A stretch of 26,936 bases of DNA from Ruminococcus flavefaciens (lineage in GTDB: Bacteria; Bacillota; Clostridia; Oscillospirales; Ruminococcaceae): positions 1-26,936 of the forward strand of contig DBYI01000105.1 in the NCBI GenBank assembly GCA_002310115.1, given 5' to 3'. Made by a program: the position numbers and the translations under genes. The notes below the pieces were generated by a model, which saw nothing but the letters and a program-made list of their open reading frames with translations, was not told where the DNA came from and ran no database searches. This document shows, piece by piece, positions 6,032-13,461 of this stretch. Position 1 is the stretch's first letter. Every line of letters begins with the position of its first letter.

Positions 6032-7249
6032 ATGACTACTTTTGAAGAACTCAAGCGCAGAGGACTTCTCGCTCAGCTCACAGATGAAAAGGAAATAGAA
6101 GAGCTTGTCAACGCAGGCAAGGCTACCTTCTATATCGGATTTGACCCTACTGCCGATTCTCTGCATGTAGGGCACTTCATGGCGCTCTGTCTCATGAAGC
6201 GTCTGCAGATGGCAGGCAATAAGCCTATCGTACTTATCGGTGGTGGTACGGCAATGATCGGCGACCCCTCCGGCAAGACCGATATGCGTAAAATGATGAC
6301 TCCAGAGACTATCCAGCACAACGTTGACTGCTTCAAGAAACAGATGAGTCGATTCATCGACTTCTCCGAGGATAAAGCAATCATCGTTAATAATGCTGAC
6401 TGGCTCATGAACCTAAATTACATCGAAGTCCTCCGTGAGGTAGGTGCACATTTCAGCGTAAACCGTATGCTCACTGCTGAATGCTACAAGCAGAGACTTG
6501 AACGCGGACTTTCATTCCTTGAATTCAACTACATGATAATGCAGAGCTACGACTTCTACCAGCTCTTCCAGAAGTACGGCTGTAATATGCAATTCGGCGG
6601 CGATGACCAGTGGAGCAATATGCTGGGTGGTACAGAACTTATAAGAAGAAAACTGGGCAAGGACGCTTACGCAATGACTATCACTCTTCTCCTTAACTCC
6701 GAGGGTAAGAAGATGGGTAAGACTGAAAAAGGCGCAGTATGGCTTGATCCAGAAAAGACCACTCCTTACGATTTCTTCCAGTACTGGAGAAACGTCGACG
6801 ACGCAGACGTTATCAAGTGTCTTAAAATGCTGACATTTGTTCCTGTCGAACAGATAGAAGAAATGGAAAAGACAATGGAAGGCGCTCAGTTCAATGCAGC
6901 AAAGGAACTCCTCGCATATGAACTAACAAAACTTGTTCACGGCGAAGAGGAAGCTGAAAAGGCAAAGGCTGCTGCAAAGGCTCTATTCGGTGGCAGCGGC
7001 TCAAATGAGAATATGCCTATAGCTGAGATAGACTCCGCTGATCTAACAGACGGCACAATCGGACTTCTCAACCTCCTTGTAAAAGCCGAACTTGCACCTT
7101 CTGTTTCAGAAGCAAGACGTCTCGTACAGCAAGGCGGAATCACTGTAAATGATGAAAAAAAGAGTGATCCAAAGGAAATGATAAAGCTTGAGGGCGAAAT
7201 TATCGTCCGCAAGGGTAAAAAAGCGTTCAAAAAAGTCGTTGTAAAGTAA
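6032..7249 (+). CDS. tyrS: Tyrosyl-tRNA synthetase
   Basis: Predicted 405 aa, normal for bacterial TyrRS. It charges tRNA-Tyr with tyrosine using ATP. The class I signature HVGH lies at residues 45-48 after YIGFDPTADSL. The tyrosine pocket region includes QFGGDDQW (187-194), and the KMSKS loop is KMGKT (227-231), a usual TyrRS variant. The C-terminal S4 RNA-binding domain (about 340-405) contains SVSEARRLVQQGGITVN. The start at 6032 has AAAGGAG 9-10 bases upstream, preceded by a small ACATTA/TAATGT hairpin (6000-6015). No terminator separates it from the two upstream membrane genes, so T-box control is expected, with a possible extra promoter at 5961-5988. Confidence 0.97.
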   Translation: MTTFEELKRRGLLAQLTDEKEIEELVNAGKATFYIGFDPTADSLHVGHFMALCLMKRLQMAGNKPIVLIGGGTAMIGDPSGKTDMRKMMTPETIQHNVDCFKKQMSRFIDFSEDKAIIVNNADWLMNLNYIEVLREVGAHFSVNRMLTAECYKQRLERGLSFLEFNYMIMQSYDFYQLFQKYGCNMQFGGDDQWSNMLGGTELIRRKLGKDAYAMTITLLLNSEGKKMGKTEKGAVWLDPEKTTPYDFFQYWRNVDDADVIKCLKMLTFVPVEQIEEMEKTMEGAQFNAAKELLAYELTKLVHGEEEAEKAKAAAKALFGGSGSNENMPIAEIDSADLTDGTIGLLNLLVKAELAPSVSEARRLVQQGGITVNDEKKSDPKEMIKLEGEIIVRKGKKAFKKVVVK

Positions 7250-7312
7250 AAAAGTCAAAAATTACAAATCAGAAACATTTGCACAATAATGTGAATTTTC
7301 TGTTAATCCCTA

Positions 7313-7341
7313 TTGACAAACATCATAATAAAAAGTATAAT
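7313..7341 (+). promoter_or_regulatory. Consensus promoter of the pilin-like gene
   Basis: Exact TTGACA (7313-7318), 17-base spacer and exact TATAAT (7336-7341). This is the best sigma-A promoter in the window and predicts strong transcription of the pilin-like gene. Confidence 0.85.
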
Positions 7342-7392
7342 AAAATTGATAAGTTCTTTTTATTTGCACGATATGATTTGGGGGAATGTAAT

Positions 7393-7956
7393 ATGGCAAA
7401 TACTAAAAAGCGAGGCTTTACTCTTATTGAGTTGATAGTCGTTATCGCTATTATCGGAGTTCTTTCTGCTATACTTCTACCTGCAATGGTTGGATATGTA
7501 AAAAAATCAAAGAGAACGTCCGATATTGCAAGCGCAAAAACCATTTATGAATCAGTCATGACAACTATAGCCGGAAACGAGGAAGCTTCCGATTCACTTA
7601 TTGCTCAAAGCATAAAGGATGAATCTGTAACCGTTAAATACGGAGGAACAGAGGAAAAATACACCCTCTGTATAGCCTGCACAAAAGACGGCGCTAAAAA
7701 TGCAGGTGGAAACCGTTCATTATGGAGCGGCGGAGGCGAAGAAGCGGAAGCGTTTGAGAATGAGCTCAATGCTATAGTAGGAAAGGGAAAAACTCCAATA
7801 AAATATACTAAATCTGAGGCAGGAAAGCCGCTGAATCGATGGTTCATATGCTATCGCAAGGACGACAATTCCAAGATTGAGGTATGGATAGGAGACGGAA
7901 ACAGCAATACTCCTATCTACAGAATGTATCCCGAAAGAGACAATGATTACGTATAA
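7393..7956 (+). CDS. Type IV pilin-like prepilin
   Basis: Predicted 187 aa. The start at 7393 follows a GGGGG-rich site, and the protein opens MANTKKRG|FTLIELIVVIAIIGVL, a textbook class III prepilin leader: short basic leader, cleavage after Gly8, N-methylated Phe9, Glu13 at mature +5 and a hydrophobic helix to about residue 31. The globular part (about 35-187) has two close-set Cys (CIAC) and a further Cys, with many charged residues. In Gram-positive bacteria such proteins build type IV pili, competence pseudopili or secretion pseudopili, and need a prepilin peptidase and assembly ATPase. Neither is nearby, so this is an orphan locus with its own strong promoter and terminator. An upstream in-frame ATG at 7279 lies before the promoter and is rejected. 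Confidence 0.88.
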   Translation: MANTKKRGFTLIELIVVIAIIGVLSAILLPAMVGYVKKSKRTSDIASAKTIYESVMTTIAGNEEASDSLIAQSIKDESVTVKYGGTEEKYTLCIACTKDGAKNAGGNRSLWSGGGEEAEAFENELNAIVGKGKTPIKYTKSEAGKPLNRWFICYRKDDNSKIEVWIGDGNSNTPIYRMYPERDNDYV

Positions 7957-7962
7957 AATACC

Positions 7963-8003
7963 AGAGGCCATAAAGAATTATCATTCTTTATGGCCTCTTC
8001 TTT
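7963..8003. terminator. Terminator after the pilin-like gene
   Basis: AGAGGCCATAAAGAAT (7963-7978) and its perfect 16-base complement (7983-7998) enclose the loop TATC, followed by TCTTT on the plus strand. The opposite strand has GGTATTTTA, so it may also serve the minus-strand lipoprotein gene. Confidence 0.85.
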
Positions 8004-8004
8004 G

Positions 8005-8034
8005 CATATTAAATCGGACACCTTACAGTGTCCG
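8005..8034 (-). terminator. Weak hairpin after the lipoprotein gene
   Basis: CGGACAC and GTGTCCG form a perfect 7-base stem with a 6-base loop (8015-8034), five bases beyond the lipoprotein stop, with only a weak ATTTAAT tail on the minus strand. Confidence 0.5.
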
Positions 8035-8039
8035 CTGCT

Positions 8040-8576
8040 TTAAGTATTGTAATTGTAAAACGTCATAAAAACCGAAGAATTATATCCGCAGTCCGAGAAT
8101 TTATTCTGTATACTGTCGGCAGTGACCGCGTTTTTTACGGTTTCCGACAGCTTCTGATATGTATTTTTCTCCTGCTCTGACATATCTGCCGCAGCCTTAC
8201 CTAGAAGCATCATATTGAATTCCATTTTCAGATCGGCAACTCCATCTGCAACAATATACTCTCCGCTCTGCGTTCTAAGATAGTAGTAATCCACCTTATC
8301 CGAACTACAGATAAACATCATCTGGGACGGTATATATGAGTCGCAGCCAGAATATGCGCCACCATTATAGTCGCTTATTTTTTCCTTTTCCCTAAAAACC
8401 TTGACACGGGTTATATTTTCAGGATAATCCGTCTGCTCACAGTAGTTTATGAGGTAATTCTCCCCAAGCCCGTTTTTCAGTTCATAGGTATAAGTCGGAT
8501 AGTCCTGAAGTCCACACCCCGAAAAAAGCAGACATAAAAGCGGTATAAGCAGGAAATATCCCTTTCTTAAGCACAT
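8040..8576 (-). CDS. Hypothetical lipoprotein
   Basis: Predicted 178 aa. The first 21 residues are a lipoprotein signal: MCLRKGY, a Leu-rich core, and the lipobox LFSGC with the lipidated Cys at 21. The mature protein has no recognised domain; it is polar, with several Tyr-rich segments and a helical AAADMSEQEKNTYQKLSETVKNAV near residues 130-153. The start at 8576 has GGGGGG upstream. It lies 27 bases behind the RING/DUF2628 gene and is probably co-transcribed with it, so the two products may work at the same membrane. It would be a substrate of the Lgt enzyme encoded 4 kb away. Confidence 0.8.
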   Translation of the reverse strand: MCLRKGYFLLIPLLCLLFSGCGLQDYPTYTYELKNGLGENYLINYCEQTDYPENITRVKVFREKEKISDYNGGAYSGCDSYIPSQMMFICSSDKVDYYYLRTQSGEYIVADGVADLKMEFNMMLLGKAAADMSEQEKNTYQKLSETVKNAVTADSIQNKFSDCGYNSSVFMTFYNYNT

Positions 8577-8603
8577 ATTATTCCCCCCTGCTAGATAAAA
8601 GTA

Positions 8604-9575
8604 TCACCTGATACACAGATCGCTGAAATCTTTAACTGTCATCAGCATTTCATATCCCATGTACACAGCCATTAGTGCAAATCCACCGATACAATACTTG
8701 ATAATGGTGATAAGCACCATATTCAGTGGCTTGACCCCGCCAACAGTCTTTATTTCCGCCGCAGGTCTGCGGCTTTTCTTTATTTTCTTAAGGGAGTTCA
8801 GAGAAAAACGATAATAGAACCAGTTCGAGAACAGTCCAAATATTACCCTCACAGCAATATCCGCCACAATGAATATCTCACTCATGAGTTCGAGGGTATG
8901 CTTGTTACTTTTAAGGAAACTCATTATATCAGAGGGAAGTCCTTTGTCGTACATCATAAGATTTGCAGGAAGATTGAAGATTATCCCCAATGCTGCTGCA
9001 AGTATTGCCCAGCCCCACATTTTTCTGTTTGCAAAGAAAAGAGATGGAAAAAGAAGACAAAACAGATTGAAAGTAGGTCTTATCCCCTCTTCTTTCATCT
9101 TTTTGAACTTAGGTATATAGTAAATAGTACTCGGCCCTACAAAATCTGACATTTCCTTGACAGTTGCACCACCCATATCCTCATCAGGATCAAGTCCCAG
9201 GTATTTTATCGGATTCATAAGATCCTCAGCGTCGGGCATGGGGAATGTGTCTCTCCACGATTTTTCACCGTTCATTCCGGTATTACTGCTCTCAGTTTGC
9301 TCCTGAGTAACTTTCAGTTCAGCTCCGCAGCGCTGACAAGATGTATCTGAAAGTCTGTTCGGAAAGCTGCAAACATGGCACACCTTATACCGTGAAGGCT
9401 TGCCCTTGCGCTCCCATTTCTCTCCACTGACATGAAGCTTCTCATTGGCACACCTGTTTTCAATCTGATAGCACGCCCTGTGATGCGGAGTTCCGCACTC
9501 TGGACAAACTACTATGTCATCATCGGCAGTAAAGATATTATCGCAAACAGGGCATTTTTCACCAATATATCTCAT
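8604..9575 (-). CDS. RING-finger and DUF2628 membrane protein
   Basis: Predicted 323 aa. The second Met (9575) is preferred because GGAGG sits 7 bases before it, while the Met at 9581 almost touches the site. Residues 8-42 hold a prokaryotic RING-like zinc cluster (C8, C11, C24, C27, H31/H32, C35, C42), and a second zinc ribbon follows (C66, C69, C80, C83). After a polar linker comes the DUF2628-type motif YYIPKFKKMKEEG, then paired hydrophobic segments near 165-200, 225-250 and 285-310. This layout of zinc ribbons plus a DUF2628 membrane part recurs in Firmicutes, and its function is unknown. It heads a two-gene minus-strand unit with the lipoprotein and is transcribed divergently from yfmF. 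Confidence 0.8.
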   Translation of the reverse strand: MRYIGEKCPVCDNIFTADDDIVVCPECGTPHHRACYQIENRCANEKLHVSGEKWERKGKPSRYKVCHVCSFPNRLSDTSCQRCGAELKVTQEQTESSNTGMNGEKSWRDTFPMPDAEDLMNPIKYLGLDPDEDMGGATVKEMSDFVGPSTIYYIPKFKKMKEEGIRPTFNLFCLLFPSLFFANRKMWGWAILAAALGIIFNLPANLMMYDKGLPSDIMSFLKSNKHTLELMSEIFIVADIAVRVIFGLFSNWFYYRFSLNSLKKIKKSRRPAAEIKTVGGVKPLNMVLITIIKYCIGGFALMAVYMGYEMLMTVKDFSDLCIR

Positions 9576-9616
9576 ATTCATGCCTCCTTTCTTATATCAC
9601 CTATCACAATATTTAT

Positions 9617-9646
9617 ATTATACCACTTATGCATGAAGAAAATCAA
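9617..9646 (-). promoter_or_regulatory. Promoter of the RING/DUF2628-lipoprotein pair
   Basis: On the minus strand: TTGATT (9646-9641), 18-base spacer and consensus TATAAT (9622-9617), about 40 bases upstream of the start. Confidence 0.65.
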
Positions 9647-9704
9647 GCTTTTCAGCATATTATGAAGCCTAAGTCATAAAAATTCAAAAAAAATTAAAAA
9701 TACT

Positions 9705-9734
9705 ATGGCAATTCTTATCAAGTTGTGGTATAAT
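9705..9734 (+). promoter_or_regulatory. Promoter of the yfmF-yfmH-lgt-folD operon
   Basis: ATGGCA (9705-9710), 18-base spacer and consensus TATAAT (9729-9734), about 50 bases before the yfmF start. The -35 box is weak (four of six). Confidence 0.5.
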
Positions 9735-9784
9735 AATATATAGTTTTGCAAAATAAAGCTTTAAATGATTGGAGTGCAAGCTTT

Positions 9785-11050
9785 ATGACATATAACAGAA
9801 CCGATCTTGGCAGTGGTATAGGTTTCACTTCCATTATCGACAGTAAATTCAAGACCTGCTCCATAGCTGTCTACTTTCTTACGGAGCTCAGCGCCGAAAC
9901 TGCCGCTGTGAATAATCTGGCAGTAAGCATACTCACAGTATCAAACAGCAAATACAGAACATATGCAGCTTTATCAGAAAAGCTTTCTGAACTCTACGGC
10001 GCAGGTCTCAGTTCTTCCACTCGAAAAAAGGGTGACGCACAAACTTTATGCATTAAAGCCTCATGGCTTGATAATAAATACGCTATAGACGGCGAGGATA
10101 TAGGCGGTGAGATGAAGGAACTACTTAAAGACTGCCTTTTCGCCCCAAATGCCGAGAACGGTGCGTTCGATGAGGAATCGTTCAGAATCGTACAGAAGGA
10201 TCTTCTCGACAATATCAGCAGCGAGCTTAATGACAAGCGAGCCTACGCCATGATGCAGGCTGCAAAGATTGCATATCGCGGAGAACCTGCTGCTACTTCA
10301 AGCTACGGTATAAAAGAAGCGGCCCTTGCAGCTGAACCAAAGGATACTTACCGCGCATATAATGAGCTTCTGAAGAGTGCTCAGATAGAAATATACTACG
10401 TTTCGCCCGAAAAGGACGACTCTTTTGCTGAAATGTTCCGTGAAAGTTTCAAAAGCATAAAAAGAGCGCCCAAAAGCGTGGTGTTCCGCAACCATAGTCC
10501 TCTCAAATCCGAAGTTGAGACTGTCTCCGAAGAGTTCGACGTGAACCAATGCAAGGCAGTATTAACCTTCAAGACCGACTCTGATGACAAGTACGCACTG
10601 AAAATGCTCAGCATAATCTACGGAGAAATGCCATTTTCAAAACTTTTTCTAAATGTCCGTGAAAAGCTCAGCCTGTGTTATTACTGCTCCAGCACCTCCG
10701 TATCAGTGAAAGGCTCTTTTTTCGTAGATATCGGTGTTGAACGCACGAATATTGAAAAGGCAAAGGCAGAGATACTTGCGCAGCTCGAAGAAATAAAGAA
10801 CGGCAATATTTCTGACGAAGAACTTACAAGCTCCATTATGGCGTTGGATAATGCAGTATTGCAGATAGGCGATACACCTTCCTCATATATAGGGTGGTAC
10901 TTTGACTGCTTCTGTGACAAGGACTTAATAACTCCTGAAGAACACTTCAAGCGCTTTACCGAAGTGACCAAAGAGAGAATAATACAAGCTGCAAGATCAC
11001 TTAGTCCTGACAGTATCTACCTCATGCTCAGCAAGGAGGTACGGGCTTAA
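9785..11050 (+). CDS. yfmF: M16-family peptidase-like protein YfmF (no zinc site)
   Basis: Predicted 421 aa, the usual length for YfmF-type proteins. The ATG at 9785 is preferred (GGAGTG 8 bases upstream). The M16 fold is suggested by the YRTYAALSEKLSELYGAGL segment (near 58-76) and the FSKLFLNVREKLSLCYYCSS segment in the second half, typical of the C-terminal M16 domain. The zinc motif HxxEH is absent: the equivalent region reads NNLAVSILTVS. It is thus the non-catalytic partner of the next gene, as in other heterodimeric M16 systems. Databases link the pair by name to EF-P 5-aminopentanol modification in Bacillus, through neighbourhood rather than a proven step. Its stop overlaps the next start as TAATG. 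Confidence 0.85.
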   Translation: MTYNRTDLGSGIGFTSIIDSKFKTCSIAVYFLTELSAETAAVNNLAVSILTVSNSKYRTYAALSEKLSELYGAGLSSSTRKKGDAQTLCIKASWLDNKYAIDGEDIGGEMKELLKDCLFAPNAENGAFDEESFRIVQKDLLDNISSELNDKRAYAMMQAAKIAYRGEPAATSSYGIKEAALAAEPKDTYRAYNELLKSAQIEIYYVSPEKDDSFAEMFRESFKSIKRAPKSVVFRNHSPLKSEVETVSEEFDVNQCKAVLTFKTDSDDKYALKMLSIIYGEMPFSKLFLNVREKLSLCYYCSSTSVSVKGSFFVDIGVERTNIEKAKAEILAQLEEIKNGNISDEELTSSIMALDNAVLQIGDTPSSYIGWYFDCFCDKDLITPEEHFKRFTEVTKERIIQAARSLSPDSIYLMLSKEVRA

Positions 11051-12330
11051 TGAAAAAAGAAACAATAACAAGTCAGCGCACCGGCGACAGCTGCGTGCAC
11101 ATCAAACATGACAGCGGACTTGATATCTATATTTGTGAAATGAATGGTTTCAGCGGTATCGACGCCCTAATAGGAACAAAGTACGGCTCCGTGAACACCA
11201 TGTTTAAAATAGCTGCCGACAGTGATTATACAACCGTTCCAGAAGGAATAGCTCACTTTCTCGAGCATAAGCTCTTCGAAAACGAAGACTGTGGAGTTTT
11301 TGAACTCTATGCAGGTACTGGAGCAATGTGCAATGCATTTACTTCCTTTGACAAAACCTGCTATCTGTTCAGCTGCTCGAAGAATTATGAAGAAAACCTC
11401 AGAATTCTCCTTGAGTTTATTCAGAAGCCCTATTTCACAAAAGAAAACGTTGAAAAGGAAATGGGTATCATCGGCCAGGAGATACAAATGACTAATGACA
11501 ACCCGGAATGGCGTGTTTTCTTTAATATGCTCGGATGCATGTACCATGCACATCCTGTAAAAACGGATATTGCAGGAACTGTCGAGAGCATATCGAAAAT
11601 CGATGCTCCCCTGCTTTACAAATGCTACGACACATTCTACAACCTTAACAACATGGTACTCTCCATTTCAGGTAACATTAGTGCAGATAAGGTACTGGAA
11701 ATATGTGACAAGTACTTAAAGCCCTGTGAAGACAAGGGACTCGAGACAGTCTTCCCCGAAGAGCCTCTCGATATCGTATCTTCAGAGATACGTGAAACCC
11801 AGCCCATAGGAGCTTCCATTTTCCAGATAGGGTACAAGTGCAAACCTGCATCAGGTATAGAGCTGCTCAGGCAGGTGGCTGCTGCTTCAACAGCTTCTTC
11901 CCTGCTAACCGACCCTGCACTTCCCATGTACGAAAAGCTCCTTAAGGACGGTATAATAAACTCCACATTCTGCGGAGAGGTATTTTACGGAAACGGTTAT
12001 TTCACAGTAATTTTCTCTGGTGAGTCAGAATCCCCCGACGTTATACGCCAAGCTCTTTCTTCTGAGATAGACAGGCTTCTCACGGAGGGGATAAATGAAA
12101 AGGATTTCCAGCGCATAAAGAAATCGACCTATGGCATGATGGTAAGAGAACTTAACAATGTAGAAGCTGTTTCAAACCTTATGCTCAGCGCACATATGGA
12201 AAACGTAGGTCCCTATGACTCCATAGAGGTGCTTTCTGAGCTCACAAACAGCGATGTTACGAATTTTATGCAAAACGAAATGCAAAATGACAGATGTGTT
12301 CTGTCTGTAATAGGAAAGGAGACTGAATAA
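11050..12330 (+). CDS. yfmH: M16-family zinc peptidase YfmH
   Basis: Predicted 426 aa. The M16 zinc site is complete: HFLEH at residues 69-73 and the third ligand Glu144 in IIGQEI, 71 residues further on, within the family's spacing. The second half shows the usual inactive M16 repeat. With no signal peptide, the protein is expected in the cytoplasm. It overlaps the upstream YfmF gene by one base (TAATG) and overlaps lgt in the same way, indicating translational coupling and roughly equal production of the two M16 proteins. The substrate is unknown; peptide processing or clearance is the family-level expectation. Confidence 0.9.
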   Translation: MKKETITSQRTGDSCVHIKHDSGLDIYICEMNGFSGIDALIGTKYGSVNTMFKIAADSDYTTVPEGIAHFLEHKLFENEDCGVFELYAGTGAMCNAFTSFDKTCYLFSCSKNYEENLRILLEFIQKPYFTKENVEKEMGIIGQEIQMTNDNPEWRVFFNMLGCMYHAHPVKTDIAGTVESISKIDAPLLYKCYDTFYNLNNMVLSISGNISADKVLEICDKYLKPCEDKGLETVFPEEPLDIVSSEIRETQPIGASIFQIGYKCKPASGIELLRQVAAASTASSLLTDPALPMYEKLLKDGIINSTFCGEVFYGNGYFTVIFSGESESPDVIRQALSSEIDRLLTEGINEKDFQRIKKSTYGMMVRELNNVEAVSNLMLSAHMENVGPYDSIEVLSELTNSDVTNFMQNEMQNDRCVLSVIGKETE

Positions 12331-13460
12331 TGACTACAGAAACATTTTTGGAAGAACACGAAATAGTCTTTCCGAAGCTTGGCTGGTCATTCCACATTGA
12401 TCCGACAGCATTTACAATATTTGGCTTTGAAATACAGTGGTACGGCATAATCATCACTCTCGGACTTCTCCTTGCATTATGCTATGTTCTGCCCAAAATG
12501 AAACGCTTCGGCATTGACTACGACAGAGCAATAGACGTTATAATCAGCGGAGTTATCGGCGGCATCATAGGAGCAAGAGCGTACTATGTCCTGATGAAAT
12601 GGGACGAGTACAAGGGAGACTGGAAAGCAATAATCAACACCCGTAACGGCGGACTTGCCATATATGGAGGCATCATAGGTGCATTTCTTGTCGGATATAT
12701 AGTTGCAAGGATACGCAAGGTAAGGGCTCTCCCCATGTTGGATATAACCGTTATCGGACTTCTCCTTGGACAGGGTATCGGACGCTGGGGCAACTTCATA
12801 AATCAGGAAGCCTTCGGTATAAATACTGACAACTTTCTCGGTATGACCGGCGGAACTATACAGCGTACTATCAGCAATAATATGCAGATAGGCGGCGACA
12901 TGTACTTCAACGGTATTAAAGTACTCTGGGAAAAACCCGTTCATCCATGCTTTCTGTATGAATCTGCATGGTGTCTGCTTGGATTTGTGATACTTGCGTT
13001 CCTTTCAAAGCGCAGGAAGTATGACGGACAGATATTCCTTATGTACCTTACATGGTACGGTGCAGAACGCTTTATAGTGGAGGGCCTCCGTACGGACAGC
13101 CTTATGCTAGGAAATATCCGCATATCACAGGCTCTTTCGGCAGTACTCTTCGTATTGTCCATTATTATGCAGATACTCCTCTTTATAAGAAGAAAACGCG
13201 ACCCCGAGAGCATGAAGCTATATGTAAATACGGAGGAATCGCACCAGCTTATTGAGGAATCGCGCAGAAAACGCATGGGAATGTCAAATGAAGACGCAAA
13301 AATCGGTGATGACAAGGATCTCGATATACTTAACGACGACGATGACGACTTCGATATGTCGGAGTTGAACATTCTCGATGATGGCGAGGATGACAAGGAT
13401 GAAGAACAAGAAGTCGACAGCCCGGATGAAAAATCCGTGGATAACAAGGAGGATAAATAA
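12330..13460 (+). CDS. lgt: Prolipoprotein diacylglyceryl transferase with acidic tail
   Basis: Predicted 376 aa, longer than the usual 260-300. Lgt transfers diacylglycerol from phosphatidylglycerol to the lipobox Cys of prelipoproteins in the membrane. The signature GRWGNFINQEAFG lies at 151-163, HPCFLYES at 205-212 and YGAERFIVEGLRTDS at 243-257, with hydrophobic segments throughout 1-286. At the position of the E. coli catalytic-region His103 the sequence is GGLAIYGG (108-114), with Tyr instead of His; this is discussed as a finding. Residues 287-376 form a charged cytoplasmic tail with long Asp/Glu runs (DDDDDFDMSEL). The start overlaps the yfmH stop (TAATG). Its 3' end contains the folD ribosome binding site. 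Confidence 0.95.
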   Translation: MTTETFLEEHEIVFPKLGWSFHIDPTAFTIFGFEIQWYGIIITLGLLLALCYVLPKMKRFGIDYDRAIDVIISGVIGGIIGARAYYVLMKWDEYKGDWKAIINTRNGGLAIYGGIIGAFLVGYIVARIRKVRALPMLDITVIGLLLGQGIGRWGNFINQEAFGINTDNFLGMTGGTIQRTISNNMQIGGDMYFNGIKVLWEKPVHPCFLYESAWCLLGFVILAFLSKRRKYDGQIFLMYLTWYGAERFIVEGLRTDSLMLGNIRISQALSAVLFVLSIIMQILLFIRRKRDPESMKLYVNTEESHQLIEESRRKRMGMSNEDAKIGDDKDLDILNDDDDDFDMSELNILDDGEDDKDEEQEVDSPDEKSVDNKEDK

Positions 13461-13461
13461 A

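Noticed and set aside
7279..7392. Longer start for the pilin-like protein
   Set aside because: The consensus promoter lies inside this stretch, and the prepilin leader needs the start at 7393.
12477..12944. Minus-strand 155-codon frame within lgt
   Set aside because: It lies fully antisense to a gene with clear Lgt motifs, and its own product shows no domain.
13378..13461. Longer folD start at 13378
   Set aside because: It would place 28 basic residues before the conserved FolD N-terminus and lacks a ribosome site, whereas AAGGAGG fits the ATG at 13462.
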